A stretch of DNA of 10,185 nt from Deltaproteobacteria bacterium UBA4427 (GTDB lineage: Bacteria; Myxococcota_A; UBA9160; UBA4427). Below the pieces are notes generated by a model. The model did no database searches. It was not told the origin of the DNA and saw only the letters and a program-made list of their open reading frames with translations. Below are positions 1 to 6,817 of this stretch, one piece after another. The translations under genes and the position numbers were made by a program. Where the stretch lies: positions 1 to 10,185 of the forward strand of contig DGPZ01000088.1 in the NCBI GenBank assembly GCA_002390675.1. Direction: 5' to 3'. Each line of letters begins with the position of its first letter. Position 1 is the first letter of the stretch.

Positions 1-489
1 CCCCCGGACGCGCTCTTCGAAGAGCGCCAAGTCTTCCGGAGTTTCGGGCCAATCTTCGAGGAGTTCGCCAACGACCAAGCCGCCCTCCTCGCCCCGCGTA
101 AAACGCGCATTCACGAGGCTTTCTACGTCGGTGATATAAGGGACCTCTGTTTCGATGGCGATGTGGAAGTCGCGAAGCCGCTCAAGGAATTCGAGGGAGA
201 AGATATCGCCGCCGCCTACCGCAATGATGATCTTGTCGTCGCGACCGAACTGTTCGCGAAATTCGTTGTATCGGACGATCGCTGGATCATCCGTCGTGAG
301 GAACGATTCTGTCGAATTGTCGACTGTCAGATTCGGCAGGTAGCTGAAGAGCCAGCACGTAACGACCAGGGAAAGAATCAGCGCAATCCAACGCGACCGC
401 ACAACGATCCGTCCCCATCGCTCAAATCCGTCTTCAATAGTGGTTCGCCAGCCGGATCCGGATCCGGATCCGGAAACGTCATTAAGCAT
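1..489 (-). CDS. RND-superfamily (MMPL-like) exporter, N-terminal 163 residues
   Basis: Partial gene, cut by the left edge. Members of this family are inner-membrane proteins that move lipids or hydrophobic compounds using the proton gradient; the substrate here cannot be told. The start is the ATG at 489, with AGGAG at 498-502 and an 8-nt spacer. A short cytoplasmic N-terminus containing SGSGSGSG (residues 6-13) leads to a basic stretch and a first transmembrane helix at about residues 33-51. Then comes the start of the first periplasmic loop, with VDNSTESFLTTDDP (56-69), YNEFREQFG (74-82) and DKIIIAV (85-91). This order of helix, 'V..S...FL...DP', 'F...FG.D..I..AV' is typical of RND exporters of the COG1033/MMPL type, which usually have about 750-900 residues. 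The stop of a decayed upstream frame lies 5 nt before the start, so the gene probably belonged to a translationally coupled operon. Family assignment is firm; substrate is unknown. Confidence 0.88.
   Translation of the reverse strand, partial: MLNDVSGSGSGSGWRTTIEDGFERWGRIVVRSRWIALILSLVVTCWLFSYLPNLTVDNSTESFLTTDDPAIVRYNEFREQFGRDDKIIIAVGGGDIFSLEFLERLRDFHIAIETEVPYITDVESLVNARFTRGEEGGLVVGELLEDWPETPEDLALFEERVRG
453..473. repeat. Hexanucleotide tandem repeat (GGATCC units)
   Basis: About three and a half copies of the 6-nt unit GGATCC lie inside the RND gene and encode the Ser-Gly repeat at residues 6-13 of the exporter. The unit length is a multiple of three, so a change in copy number would lengthen or shorten the Ser-Gly linker without breaking the frame. 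The repeat lies before the first membrane helix, in what should be a flexible cytoplasmic tail. Confidence 0.85.
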
Positions 490-494
490 CAAAT

Positions 495-942
495 TTACTC
501 CTGCGGGGGCGCGCTATGGGCTCCGAGCTCACGCGCGAACGAAGCGCAGACGGCGTGTAAAACCTCGTCTGAGCCGGGACCACGATACAGCTCGAAAACG
601 ATTTCAAAGGCGCGCGCAACGATCCGTAGCGGTCACCAATTCGACAGATAGGGCCGAAATGGACCCGTCCAGGCGATCACCATGTCGCCACCCGAGGTCG
701 GAAACGCCTCGCTGGGAACGATATTCGGTTGCGCACTCCCGAAGTGCCCAAGGGCTTACCCCCCGACGAGATAGTTCATCGCCTGATTCGCGCAGCAGGA
801 ATTGTAGGGCGAGATGTCCACGTTCTGTCCACAGACGCTCGATTCTCGTTCGCAGAGAACCGCCGGGAAGCCGATCGTTGTATATAGAGGCCAGCGAATC
901 GATCATTCTGTTAGTGAGTCGAAAGATGGGCACGGCCGCCAC
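495..942 (-). pseudogene. Remnant of a CaiB/BaiF (class III) CoA-transferase
   Basis: Read on the minus strand, one frame from about 870 down to 495 gives family-like text: CERESSVCGQNVDIS (about 857-813), NQAMNYLVGG (about 790-759), then GSAQPNIVPSEAF and PTSGGDMVIA (about 740-672). Class III CoA-transferases show the same order: 'ERE.SGRGQ.VDIS', 'NQAMNYLVGGK..G..GNAHPNIVP...F.T.DG...'. The frame is broken by TAA at 756-758, where the family normally has Lys, and by TGA at 633-635. The upstream part (RMIDSLASIYN, from 906) is in another frame, so a frameshift lies near 870-900. After MVIA only about 60 codons remain before the final TAA (495-497), far fewer than a whole enzyme of about 380-400 residues needs, so the 3' part is probably deleted. 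The tail (ARAFEIVFELYRG and onward, to APPQE) is coding-like but not recognised. An intact enzyme would move CoA between acyl groups. The family call rests on motif recall alone. Confidence 0.68.
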
Positions 943-962
943 CCGGAAAGACGCCGAGTAGC

Positions 963-1240
963 TCAGTCTCGACGGTCCCTGCCTGGGCGCTCAGGCTCGG
1001 GCGCAGAAGGAAGGTTGCGGCCGAGGATGAGCCCCACAGTGCGTTCTAGCAACGCGAACATGGGGTCTGCTGGATCCGGCGGGCCGACCCGCAACCAGTT
1101 AAAGAACGAGTGTGCCAAAGCGGTAATGCAGCATCGTCGAGGGCATCGCGCGTAGGTAGAACTCCGCCTTGACCGGCGCGCAGGTGGCCCCGATAGCGCA
1201 GGCGGATCTACCGTGAAGTTCAGACCGCTCCGCTGCTCAT
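963..1240 (-). pseudogene. Broken minus-strand reading frame, unrecognised
   Basis: Two overlapping minus-strand frames look like one protein split by a frameshift near 1105-1120. The upstream frame runs from a stop near 1238 and contains GATCAPVKAEFYLRAMPSTM and LHYRFGTLV before a TAA at 1099-1101. The next frame continues with SFFNWLRVGPPDPADPMF and ALLERTVGLILGRNLP and ends in a Pro/Arg-rich tail at TGA 963-965. Residue make-up is protein-like (amphipathic ends, few rare residues), and it has the same direction as the CoA-transferase remnant and the RND gene. I do not recognise a family. A further coding-like piece (LHWAVAVVFGQWTRP) appears around 1300-1362 in the same direction. These may be parts of one decayed operon; equally, some of it could be chance open frame in GC-rich DNA. 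Confidence 0.35.
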
Positions 1241-1665
1241 CGCGATGCTATGTACCCAGCTTCGTTAGTCCATTCTCACGTCCGCGCGAACAGGATCCGT
1301 TTGGTCCCGCCGTTTAGAGGGGCGGGTCCATTGTCCGAAGACAACCGCGACGGCCCAGTGCAGGATTTGCGACCGACCTTAGCCGTTCACGCCCTCTCCG
1401 TGGCGCATTTCGAGTCAACACCACACGGTCCGTCCATGATACGCTTACTCATCCTCGCCCTCTCACTCCTCGCAGCGCTCTCCGTGGCTCAGATTATCGA
1501 GCAGCCGTTGGGGCATAATGCGCTTTGGGACGGCGCGCACAGCTATAAAATCATTTCGAGCACCAGAACGAAGATCGACCGTGGCCGTGAGGTCTGGAAC
1601 GTCATTTTTCTTGCGATTCAAGTTTTGTGAGTCGGTTAGGTCTTTATGTTTGAGAGAGGAAAAAT
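1241..1665. other. Intergenic stretch upstream of the CoA-transferase, no firm gene
   Basis: About 425 nt with no gene I can support. The left part holds a short minus-strand coding-like piece (about 1300-1362) that may extend the decay seen to its left. The right part becomes AT-richer toward 1610-1665 and should hold the promoter of the gene at 1666, but no convincing -35/-10 pair stands out. The purine-rich AGAGAGGA at 1653-1660 is that gene's ribosome binding site. Confidence 0.5.
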
Positions 1666-2958
1666 ATGAAACGATGTAGTGCTGAAGAAGCCGTTGAGTT
1701 AATTCGCCCAGTAGATTCTCTTTGCCTTGGATTCGGGCCGGTGCAGCCCTGCAGCCTGCTTGCAGCAATGTCGAAACGAGAGGATTGGGAAGATCTGACG
1801 GCTTTCGGCGGAATGCTTTTGGAGCCCTATACCCTCTTTACAAAGCCGGGCGTTCATCTTCTGTCAGGATTTTTTGGTCCCGCCGAACGTCTTCTCCGAA
1901 ATGCCGGACACGATGTGTCCTTTCTTCCGGGTGACTTTCGGCGATTCAAACTCTTTGCCGAGAGAATGCACGCGCGGATCATGGCAATCACTGCGACCCC
2001 GCCCGACTCCGACGGTTTTCTCAGTCTGTCGATCGCGGCCGGAGCGACTGTGGATGAAATTCACCGATGCGGCAGTGACCCCGACCGACTCCTCGTCGTG
2101 GAGACGACTCCATTCTTGCCTCGAACCTTGGGACTGCTTCCGGACCACAGCCATCGCGTGCACGTCGATGAAGTTGACATCATGATTGAAACACAAAGAG
2201 TCCCGATGGAGCTTCCCGAAAAAAATCCCACCGATATCGAACGTGCCATTGCGACTTTCGTTCAGGGCTTCGTCCCCGACGGCGCCACAATCCAAACGGG
2301 TATCGGCGGCATACCCGGTGCTGTAGCCGGCCTACTAGCCGACGGACCGGGCGGCGACTACGGCGTCCACAGCGAAATGTTCACAACAGGTTTGATGCGG
2401 CTCCACAAAGCTGGAAAGGTGTCTAATGCTCACAAAGGCTCCCACGTGGGTTATTCCGTGGCGACTTTCGCGATGGGCAGCACGGAGCTTTACCAATGGT
2501 TGGAGGGTCAGGAAGAAGTCAGGTTCCTACCCGTTGAGCATGTCAACACGCCCATGATTATTGCCGCTAACCGCAATATGCGATGTATCAACGGAGCCTT
2601 GATGGTGGATCTCGCGGGCCAGGTCGTTGCCGATAGTATTGATGGACGTCAACACTCGGGGATTGGTGGACACGAAGACTTTACTTCGGGGGGGAGTTTT
2701 GAGGCGGACGATCGATCGATGATCTGTATGCCGTCGACCGTCGAAGTGGGCGGAGAAACACTCTCGAGGATCCTCGCCACATTCGCTGCAGGCACGCTGG
2801 TAACGACTCCTAGGCATCAACTTGATATCGTCGTAACGGAATACGGTGCGGCCGAAGTGTCGGGCCTTACTGTAAGCGATCGTGCCCATGCTTTGGCAGA
2901 GATTGCCCATCCGGACTTCCGTGCAGCTTTACATGCACAATCGGACAAGATTGGCTGA
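1666..2958 (+). CDS. Acetyl-CoA hydrolase / 4-hydroxybutyrate CoA-transferase family enzyme
   Basis: A 430-residue cytoplasmic enzyme of the family that includes succinyl-CoA:acetate CoA-transferase (Cat1) and 4-hydroxybutyrate CoA-transferase (AbfT). These enzymes move CoA between carboxylic acids through a glutamyl-CoA thioester. The N-terminal half has PPDSDGFLSLS (112-122). The C-terminal catalytic half has TGIGGIPGAV (211-220) and GVHSEMFTTG (233-242), in which Glu237 matches the catalytic glutamate (Glu238 in the Clostridium aminobutyricum enzyme). SGIGGHEDF (331-339) and the closing VVTEYGAAEVSGLTVSDRA and IAHPDFR (389-419) follow. Family members more often read GIGGQ.DF, so HED is a small variation in the CoA-binding loop. 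Length is normal. AGAGAGGA lies 5 nt before the ATG. No gene is cotranscribed downstream, and the next gene faces it. Substrate cannot be decided from sequence: acetate, succinate, 4-hydroxybutyrate or another short acid are all possible. Confidence 0.92.
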   Translation: MKRCSAEEAVELIRPVDSLCLGFGPVQPCSLLAAMSKREDWEDLTAFGGMLLEPYTLFTKPGVHLLSGFFGPAERLLRNAGHDVSFLPGDFRRFKLFAERMHARIMAITATPPDSDGFLSLSIAAGATVDEIHRCGSDPDRLLVVETTPFLPRTLGLLPDHSHRVHVDEVDIMIETQRVPMELPEKNPTDIERAIATFVQGFVPDGATIQTGIGGIPGAVAGLLADGPGGDYGVHSEMFTTGLMRLHKAGKVSNAHKGSHVGYSVATFAMGSTELYQWLEGQEEVRFLPVEHVNTPMIIAANRNMRCINGALMVDLAGQVVADSIDGRQHSGIGGHEDFTSGGSFEADDRSMICMPSTVEVGGETLSRILATFAAGTLVTTPRHQLDIVVTEYGAAEVSGLTVSDRAHALAEIAHPDFRAALHAQSDKIG

Positions 2959-3022
2959 CACGTGCATCGCGTCCGAGACCATGACTGGTTCGAGTAGTCA
3001 CTGCCGCTCCTGACTCCGATGT

Positions 3023-3117
3023 CGGGAATAGGCAGTTCACGCTGCGTTTTCCGCACCACCGATATTAGGCGTTCTGACAACTAAGCTCCGACGGGGCCAC
3101 CCTGCCCCTTCCTGGGC
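3023..3117 (+). repeat. Dispersed intergenic repeat, copy A
   Basis: Matches copy B (8403-8496) over about 95 nt with substitutions and a few 1-nt gaps. Shared blocks are ATATTAG/GTATTAG, TTCTGACAACTAAGCT, GACGGG and CTGCCCCTTC.TGGG. Part of it also matches the partial copy C at 6333. It begins about 65 nt after the stop of the CoA-transferase gene, in the same direction. GGGGC (3093-3097) and GCCCC (3104-3108) could form a short hairpin. It carries no open frame of note. It could be a miniature mobile element, the worn end of an insertion sequence, or a repeated 3' transcript element. Confidence 0.75.
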
Positions 3118-3125
3118 ACGGCTCC

Positions 3126-3166
3126 AAAACGCAAAATCGCCCTGGACTCCGAAGAATCCAGGGCGA
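3126..3166 (-). terminator. Intrinsic terminator of the di-heme cytochrome gene
   Basis: A perfect 10-bp inverted repeat, TCGCCCTGGA (3137-3146) and TCCAGGGCGA (3157-3166), encloses a 10-nt loop. Read on the minus strand, the stem is followed at once by TTTTGCGTTTT (3136-3126), a T-rich tract, so it ends transcription of the minus-strand gene that stops at 3282. On the plus strand the stem is followed by only two T residues and then A/G, so it is a poorer stop for the CoA-transferase transcript. Confidence 0.85.
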
Positions 3167-3173
3167 CTTAGAT

Positions 3174-3185
3174 CGAACATGTTCG
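3174..3185. promoter_or_regulatory. Perfect 12-nt palindrome CGAACATGTTCG
   Basis: A perfect dyad between the terminator and the stop of the cytochrome gene, loosely flanked by GATC on both sides. Its half-site spacing (GAAC-2-GTTC) does not fit the Gram-positive LexA box, which has four bases between half sites. Its place behind two convergent genes makes an operator role unlikely. It may be a weak RNA hairpin or chance. Confidence 0.25.
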
Positions 3186-3281
3186 TGATCACCCGCGATC
3201 AGTGACCTCGAAGGGTGCCGCAATCGTTTGAGCACATTGAAAACTACTCGTAGAGGAATTTCTCGTTGTGCTCATGCAGCT

Positions 3282-4850
3282 TTATGGGTAGATCGTCGGT
3301 CCGTAACTCAGCCCAGGGGCTTCGGGATCGGCGTTGGGGTCATCGGACGCGTCCATCCAGAAAAACGACCCGTCATCGAGGAAGAGTTGCAGGCTGGGAT
3401 GAGCGTAGGGTCCAGATCCCTCCGCAATTCGCGGATCGGTCAAGCCTTCCATCATCGCGATGACATTGGCCTTGTCCCCCTTCTTGATCCTCTTCTCGAG
3501 TTTCTTGATCTTGACTTTCTGGTCAACCCGATTGCCACCCCGAATGTAAAAGTCGAGCATTTCCGAGAGATCGGCCGCAGAGCCGTCGTGGAAATAGGGT
3601 GCAGTGAGGGGCAGATTGAAAAGATGAGTTGTCTTGAAGTTGCCTTCGAAGGTGTCCTGCCCGACAAATTCGTCGACAACGCCAGGGTCGACACTCTGGT
3701 CTGAAACGCCAGTGGAAATGAAAGCCTTTCCGTTCTTGCCCGTGAATACGTGAGCTGCGCTCGTTCCATCTTTCAAATGGCAACTGTCGCAGCGCATGCG
3801 CTTGAAAGATTTTTCCTGAGCGCGTGTGGGCTTCGTAACGTGATCGTAGGATTCGAGGGTCAGCTCATAAGCCATGACCGAAAGACCCCAGAAGAGCGAG
3901 AAGTTCTGCTCAGTAAGGGTAGGCTGGATAAGGGTGGGACCTGCGCCGTCGTCCTCTGGTACACGCATTAAACGTACGGGCGTAACATCAGAAACGACCT
4001 CATCGCCTATGAACTCGCCAAGTTCGTCCCCGAAAGCATCCTTGATCATCTGATCGTAATGCCCAAAGGGCTCGTTCTCCAGCTTCGTAGCCAGGTCGCC
4101 GGATTGCATCGCGAGAGGCTTTAGACGCAACATCTTGAATCCTATTTCCGGGAACGTGCGGCCCGCAGCAGCCATTTCGACGTGACTGTTGGGCGGGCCT
4201 ACGGCCTGAGATGCCTGCGAAGCATCGCAGAGCCTAAATGTAGTCGGAACGACATTCCCGTCGCTGTCCCGCTGATAGAGACCGCGTTGTCCCTTCTTAC
4301 CTCCCGGATCGACACCGTTAAAACAGTTGTTCGCGCGACCGTCCCAAAAATTGTGCTCGAACTCGGACTCAACCGTGGGCGGCGCTTGGCGATCAGTTAT
4401 GAAGAACTCGAGAGGCACAGACATGTCATCCTTCGAGTTCGCCCGTCCCGTCGCTGTAGTAATCGAAACCCCATTGAACAGGCTGTCTTGAACGCCGAGG
4501 GATCCAACAATGCCATCGGGACGCACAGAAGACGCGACCCGTCGCGCTTCTGAATCCGCTCCGGCCTGGTAATGGCAACTTGCACACGCCATTGCCGCGC
4601 CATTGCCGCTTCCGACTTGCATGTCCCAAAACAAAGCTTTTCCAAGCTCGATCACTTCTGGGTCTGAGAAGATCGAATTGGGGACAGAGTCTTTATGTGC
4701 TGTCGTTGTCGTGCCAATTTTTTCGAAGAGCCCAAACAGGGAGACAGAGTCTTTAGCCTGCGCCGCTTGCGCTGTAAGAAATCCTACGACCAGCATAAGA
4801 GCTGATGCGAATATTAATTTTGACTTCGTTGGTTGCTGAGTTTTGCTCAT
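3282..4850 (-). CDS. Secreted di-heme cytochrome c peroxidase / MauG-family protein
   Basis: A 522-residue periplasmic protein with two covalent c-type hemes. The family includes cytochrome c peroxidases, which reduce hydrogen peroxide with electrons from small cytochromes, and MauG-type oxidases that modify other proteins. The chosen start is the ATG at 4850, with AAGAGGG 8 nt before it; a 22-residue longer frame from 4916 has no such site. It opens with a signal peptide: Lys-rich start, hydrophobic core at about 12-27, AQA|KD cleavage near 32. Heme 1 is CASCH (89-93), heme 2 CDSCH (354-358). NFWDGRA (167-173) and LTAPYFHDGSA (415-425) are typical of the family. Two further cysteines (around 176 and 208) could form a disulfide. 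It is longer than classical CcpA enzymes (about 330-350), with much of the extra length between the two hemes and at the C-terminus. It is divergent from an AraC regulator that may control it. The substrate is not determined. Confidence 0.9.
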   Translation of the reverse strand: MSKTQQPTKSKLIFASALMLVVGFLTAQAAQAKDSVSLFGLFEKIGTTTTAHKDSVPNSIFSDPEVIELGKALFWDMQVGSGNGAAMACASCHYQAGADSEARRVASSVRPDGIVGSLGVQDSLFNGVSITTATGRANSKDDMSVPLEFFITDRQAPPTVESEFEHNFWDGRANNCFNGVDPGGKKGQRGLYQRDSDGNVVPTTFRLCDASQASQAVGPPNSHVEMAAAGRTFPEIGFKMLRLKPLAMQSGDLATKLENEPFGHYDQMIKDAFGDELGEFIGDEVVSDVTPVRLMRVPEDDGAGPTLIQPTLTEQNFSLFWGLSVMAYELTLESYDHVTKPTRAQEKSFKRMRCDSCHLKDGTSAAHVFTGKNGKAFISTGVSDQSVDPGVVDEFVGQDTFEGNFKTTHLFNLPLTAPYFHDGSAADLSEMLDFYIRGGNRVDQKVKIKKLEKRIKKGDKANVIAMMEGLTDPRIAEGSGPYAHPSLQLFLDDGSFFWMDASDDPNADPEAPGLSYGPTIYP

Positions 4851-5090
4851 CGTAATAGCCCTCTTCTGCGGTGGGGTGCCCTGGACGGCTTCCACAAATA
4901 ACCTCGAGATCCGCAAGGTGATTTGTTGTTCTTTCCTACCGTTAACTAAAGCACCCAGCGGTAGCAGAGTGGACTAAATATGTATTTTTTTAGCCGCCAA
5001 ATGCGCCTTAGATTGTTCGGCTTCCGCCGTGGCCGGAATTAAACGATAAACTGATAGTAATAATGGGGCTTTTACGACACAATTATCGAC
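4851..5090. promoter_or_regulatory. Divergent promoter region, cytochrome and AraC genes
   Basis: A 240-nt gap between two genes transcribed away from each other must hold both promoters. An AT-rich run at about 4974-4992 (ACTAAATATGTATTTTTTTA) is the likeliest melting region. A 6-nt inverted repeat, CTACCG (4936-4941) and CGGTAG (4959-4964), spaced by 17 nt, is one candidate binding site for a dimeric regulator. No clean -35/-10 pair can be called by eye, and the inverted repeat is short enough to be chance. Confidence 0.4.
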
Positions 5091-6242
5091 ATGACAGATA
5101 CTATTTTCTGGTCTTCGGCGCGCTTGGCTCAGCCGCATTTGAATCCATCCTCTTTGGATTTAAAAAAACCCAACTGCGTCCAAGCAGACACCCCTGGGGT
5201 TCTCGGAAGCTGGACACAGATTCTTCTGGACGCAGTACGAGAAAAGGGTTTCGAAGTCGTTGAGTTGCTTGATGCAGTGGGTCTCGATGGCAACGAATTC
5301 CTTGCCCCCAACGAAAGACACGCGGTCGATGTCGTCAGTGACTTGTGGCGGTGCGCTGTGAGAACGTCCGGCAATCCATCTATTGGGATAGACGCCGTCA
5401 GATACGTCAACTCCACAACGTTTCAGGCTCTTGGCTACTCGGTTCTGGCCAGTGCAACGTTGCGCAAGGCCTTTGAGCGGTACGCCCGATTTGGTCGAAT
5501 CATCATCTCAAACGCGCATCTAGAGCTCAAAAAGGAGGGAGAGCAAACGCATTTGCTCTACGAAATGGGGCGCGGCTACTCGCGGCTTCCGGATGAGGCT
5601 ATCGATGCCGTGATCGCACAAGCTGTGCAAACAGCGCGCTACTTGACGAGGAGTTCCGTGAACCCGGTGTCAGTGGCGTTGCGGCGACCTAAGCCAGATC
5701 ACACGAAGCCCTTCGAAGATTTTTTTCGCGCACCGATTCTATTTTCAGCGGAGACGGATGCGCTGGTCTTCGATTCCGAACTTCTCGACAGACAGCTTCG
5801 GAGTGGGAACGAAGTCCTCGCCGATCAGACGGACGACATCGCCCAAAAAACAGTAGACAGTATCGACAGAGAATCGGCGTCGACGCCCACAATCGATCGT
5901 GTACGGAAATGGTTGATCGATGCACTTCCCGAGGGAGAACCGACCCAACTTGCTGCCTCGAGGACTATGGGGATGAGCCTGCGCAGCCTACAACGGCATA
6001 TCTCCGACGAAGGGGGCACTTTTCGGGACTTGGTAAAGCAAGTTCGCATCGAACTCTCCCATGAATACCTCTTAGACGACTGCCTTAGTATCCTGGAGAT
6101 TAGCGCCCTCGTTGGGTTTAACGGCTCAAGTTCATTCTCTCACGCTTTTCGCAATTGGACCGGAATGACCCCGACAGCTTTTCGCTGTGCTTCGAAAAGA
6201 AAAAATCCGCGCCGCAGTAGCATCGCCGCAGCAGCACCCTGA
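5091..6242 (+). CDS. AraC-family transcriptional regulator (OruR/ArgR-like)
   Basis: A 383-residue cytoplasmic DNA-binding protein. Residues about 40-240 form the N-terminal ligand-binding domain of the 'arabinose-binding domain of AraC regulator' type found in OruR-like proteins; SWTQILLDAVREKGF (40-54), FQALGYSVLASATLRKAFE (111-129) and FEDFFRAPILFSAE (208-221) are typical. The C-terminal double helix-turn-helix is clear: LAASRTMGMSLRSLQRHISD (287-306), then ILEISALVGFNGSSSFSHAF (334-353) and WTGMTPTAFR (356-365). The ATG at 5091 is the first possible start after in-frame stops, but it lacks a good ribosome binding site; a shorter protein starting nearer the conserved SWT block is possible. 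The gene is divergent from the di-heme cytochrome, a usual layout for a regulator and its target. The ligand is unknown; related proteins respond to small metabolites. Confidence 0.9.
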   Translation: MTDTIFWSSARLAQPHLNPSSLDLKKPNCVQADTPGVLGSWTQILLDAVREKGFEVVELLDAVGLDGNEFLAPNERHAVDVVSDLWRCAVRTSGNPSIGIDAVRYVNSTTFQALGYSVLASATLRKAFERYARFGRIIISNAHLELKKEGEQTHLLYEMGRGYSRLPDEAIDAVIAQAVQTARYLTRSSVNPVSVALRRPKPDHTKPFEDFFRAPILFSAETDALVFDSELLDRQLRSGNEVLADQTDDIAQKTVDSIDRESASTPTIDRVRKWLIDALPEGEPTQLAASRTMGMSLRSLQRHISDEGGTFRDLVKQVRIELSHEYLLDDCLSILEISALVGFNGSSSFSHAFRNWTGMTPTAFRCASKRKNPRRSSIAAAAP

Positions 6243-6817
6243 GTTTATAGAAACGGTCACGGCTCCCCTCCGGGGCGCACGTACTCGAAACGGATGAATT
6301 CGTCATCGAGGGCAAAGCGCTGGTAAGAATTTGGGGGATAGGAAATTTAAGCGCCGTTTTCAGTACCACCGATACTCGTTGCCAGATTGCCTGTGGCCCT
6401 GCAGACGCTGTTTGTTTTCCTGTTCCCCGGTTGTAATGCGCGTGCCGGCCTCTTGAGCCCAGTATGACGACGCGTCCGCTCGCGTTGATCTTCTCCCGTG
6501 CCTCCTCCCGCAACTCCCCTGATGCAGGTCGATGCGCAGAGATTACGATTGGCGACCGCAAGTCGTGATCATTCGTCGCTAAATACGAATCAATCCCGCC
6601 GCGAATGAGGAAAAGCGCGCTCCCCAGAATCGCTCAATTTAGGCCCCTGATCGTCGGATTCGGTAAAGAAACCGGTCGACTGCACCGACTCACTCACTGA
6701 AGGGTCGACAGGGATTGAGCGCTGATCTTGACCTGGATGTGACAAAAGAGATATCCGTGCCGCGCCCTGTACGGAGTATCGACCGCCATGCGGTTACACC
6801 TTGACTCCGGAGTTAAA
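6243..6817. other. Intergenic region with partial repeat copy C
   Basis: About 575 nt between two plus-strand genes. It contains the partial repeat copy C (6333-6378), a small GC hairpin right after the AraC gene (CCCC-TCC-GGGG near 6265-6275, no T-tract), and no supportable gene. A long minus-strand frame (6118-6561) runs back into the AraC gene antisense and looks like a shadow. Upstream of the next gene, TTGACC near 6727 followed 17 nt later by ATATCC is a weak sigma-70-like pair. Confidence 0.5.
6333..6378 (+). repeat. Dispersed intergenic repeat, partial copy C
   Basis: Shares the 5' half of the repeat with copies A and B: GGGGATAGG, then CGTTTTC and CACCGATA (copy A has CGTTTTC and ACCACCGATATTAG at the matching places). 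After GATACTCG the match fades, so the GACAACTAAG part and the GC hairpin are missing. It begins about 90 nt after the AraC stop codon, in the same orientation relative to the upstream gene as the other copies. Confidence 0.55.

Larger units (their letters stand above)
2959..3281. other. Convergent intergenic region with repeat copy A and a terminator
   Basis: This 323-nt gap separates two genes that face each other. It contains dispersed repeat copy A (about 3023-3117), the terminator of the minus-strand cytochrome gene (3126-3166) and a perfect 12-nt palindrome CGAACATGTTCG at 3174-3185. No coding frame with a start, ribosome binding site and protein-like content was seen. Confidence 0.7.

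Noticed and set aside
155..961. Overlapping plus-strand open frames (for example 163-651 and 440-961)
   Set aside because: They lie antisense to the RND gene and the CoA-transferase remnant, have Arg/Ser-rich shadow-type composition and no ribosome binding site.
1250..1630. Plus-strand frame of 126 codons containing an internal signal-peptide-like MIRLLILALSLLAALSVAQ
   Set aside because: The hydrophobic stretch is attractive, but the internal ATG at about 1437 has no ribosome binding site, the rest has no recognisable pattern, and the opposite strand carries coding-like remnants.
3174..3185. LexA/SOS box reading of CGAACATGTTCG
   Set aside because: The half sites GAAC and GTTC are 2 nt apart instead of 4, and the site is behind two convergent genes, not at a promoter.
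4851..4916. A 22-residue N-terminal extension of the di-heme cytochrome starting at 4916
   Set aside because: The ATG at 4850 has a good ribosome binding site and places a standard signal peptide at the N-terminus; the extension would bury it.
6118..6561. Minus-strand frame of 147 codons
   Set aside because: It runs antisense into the 3' end of the AraC gene, and its central part is the reverse strand of repeat copy C; no family pattern or start signal.
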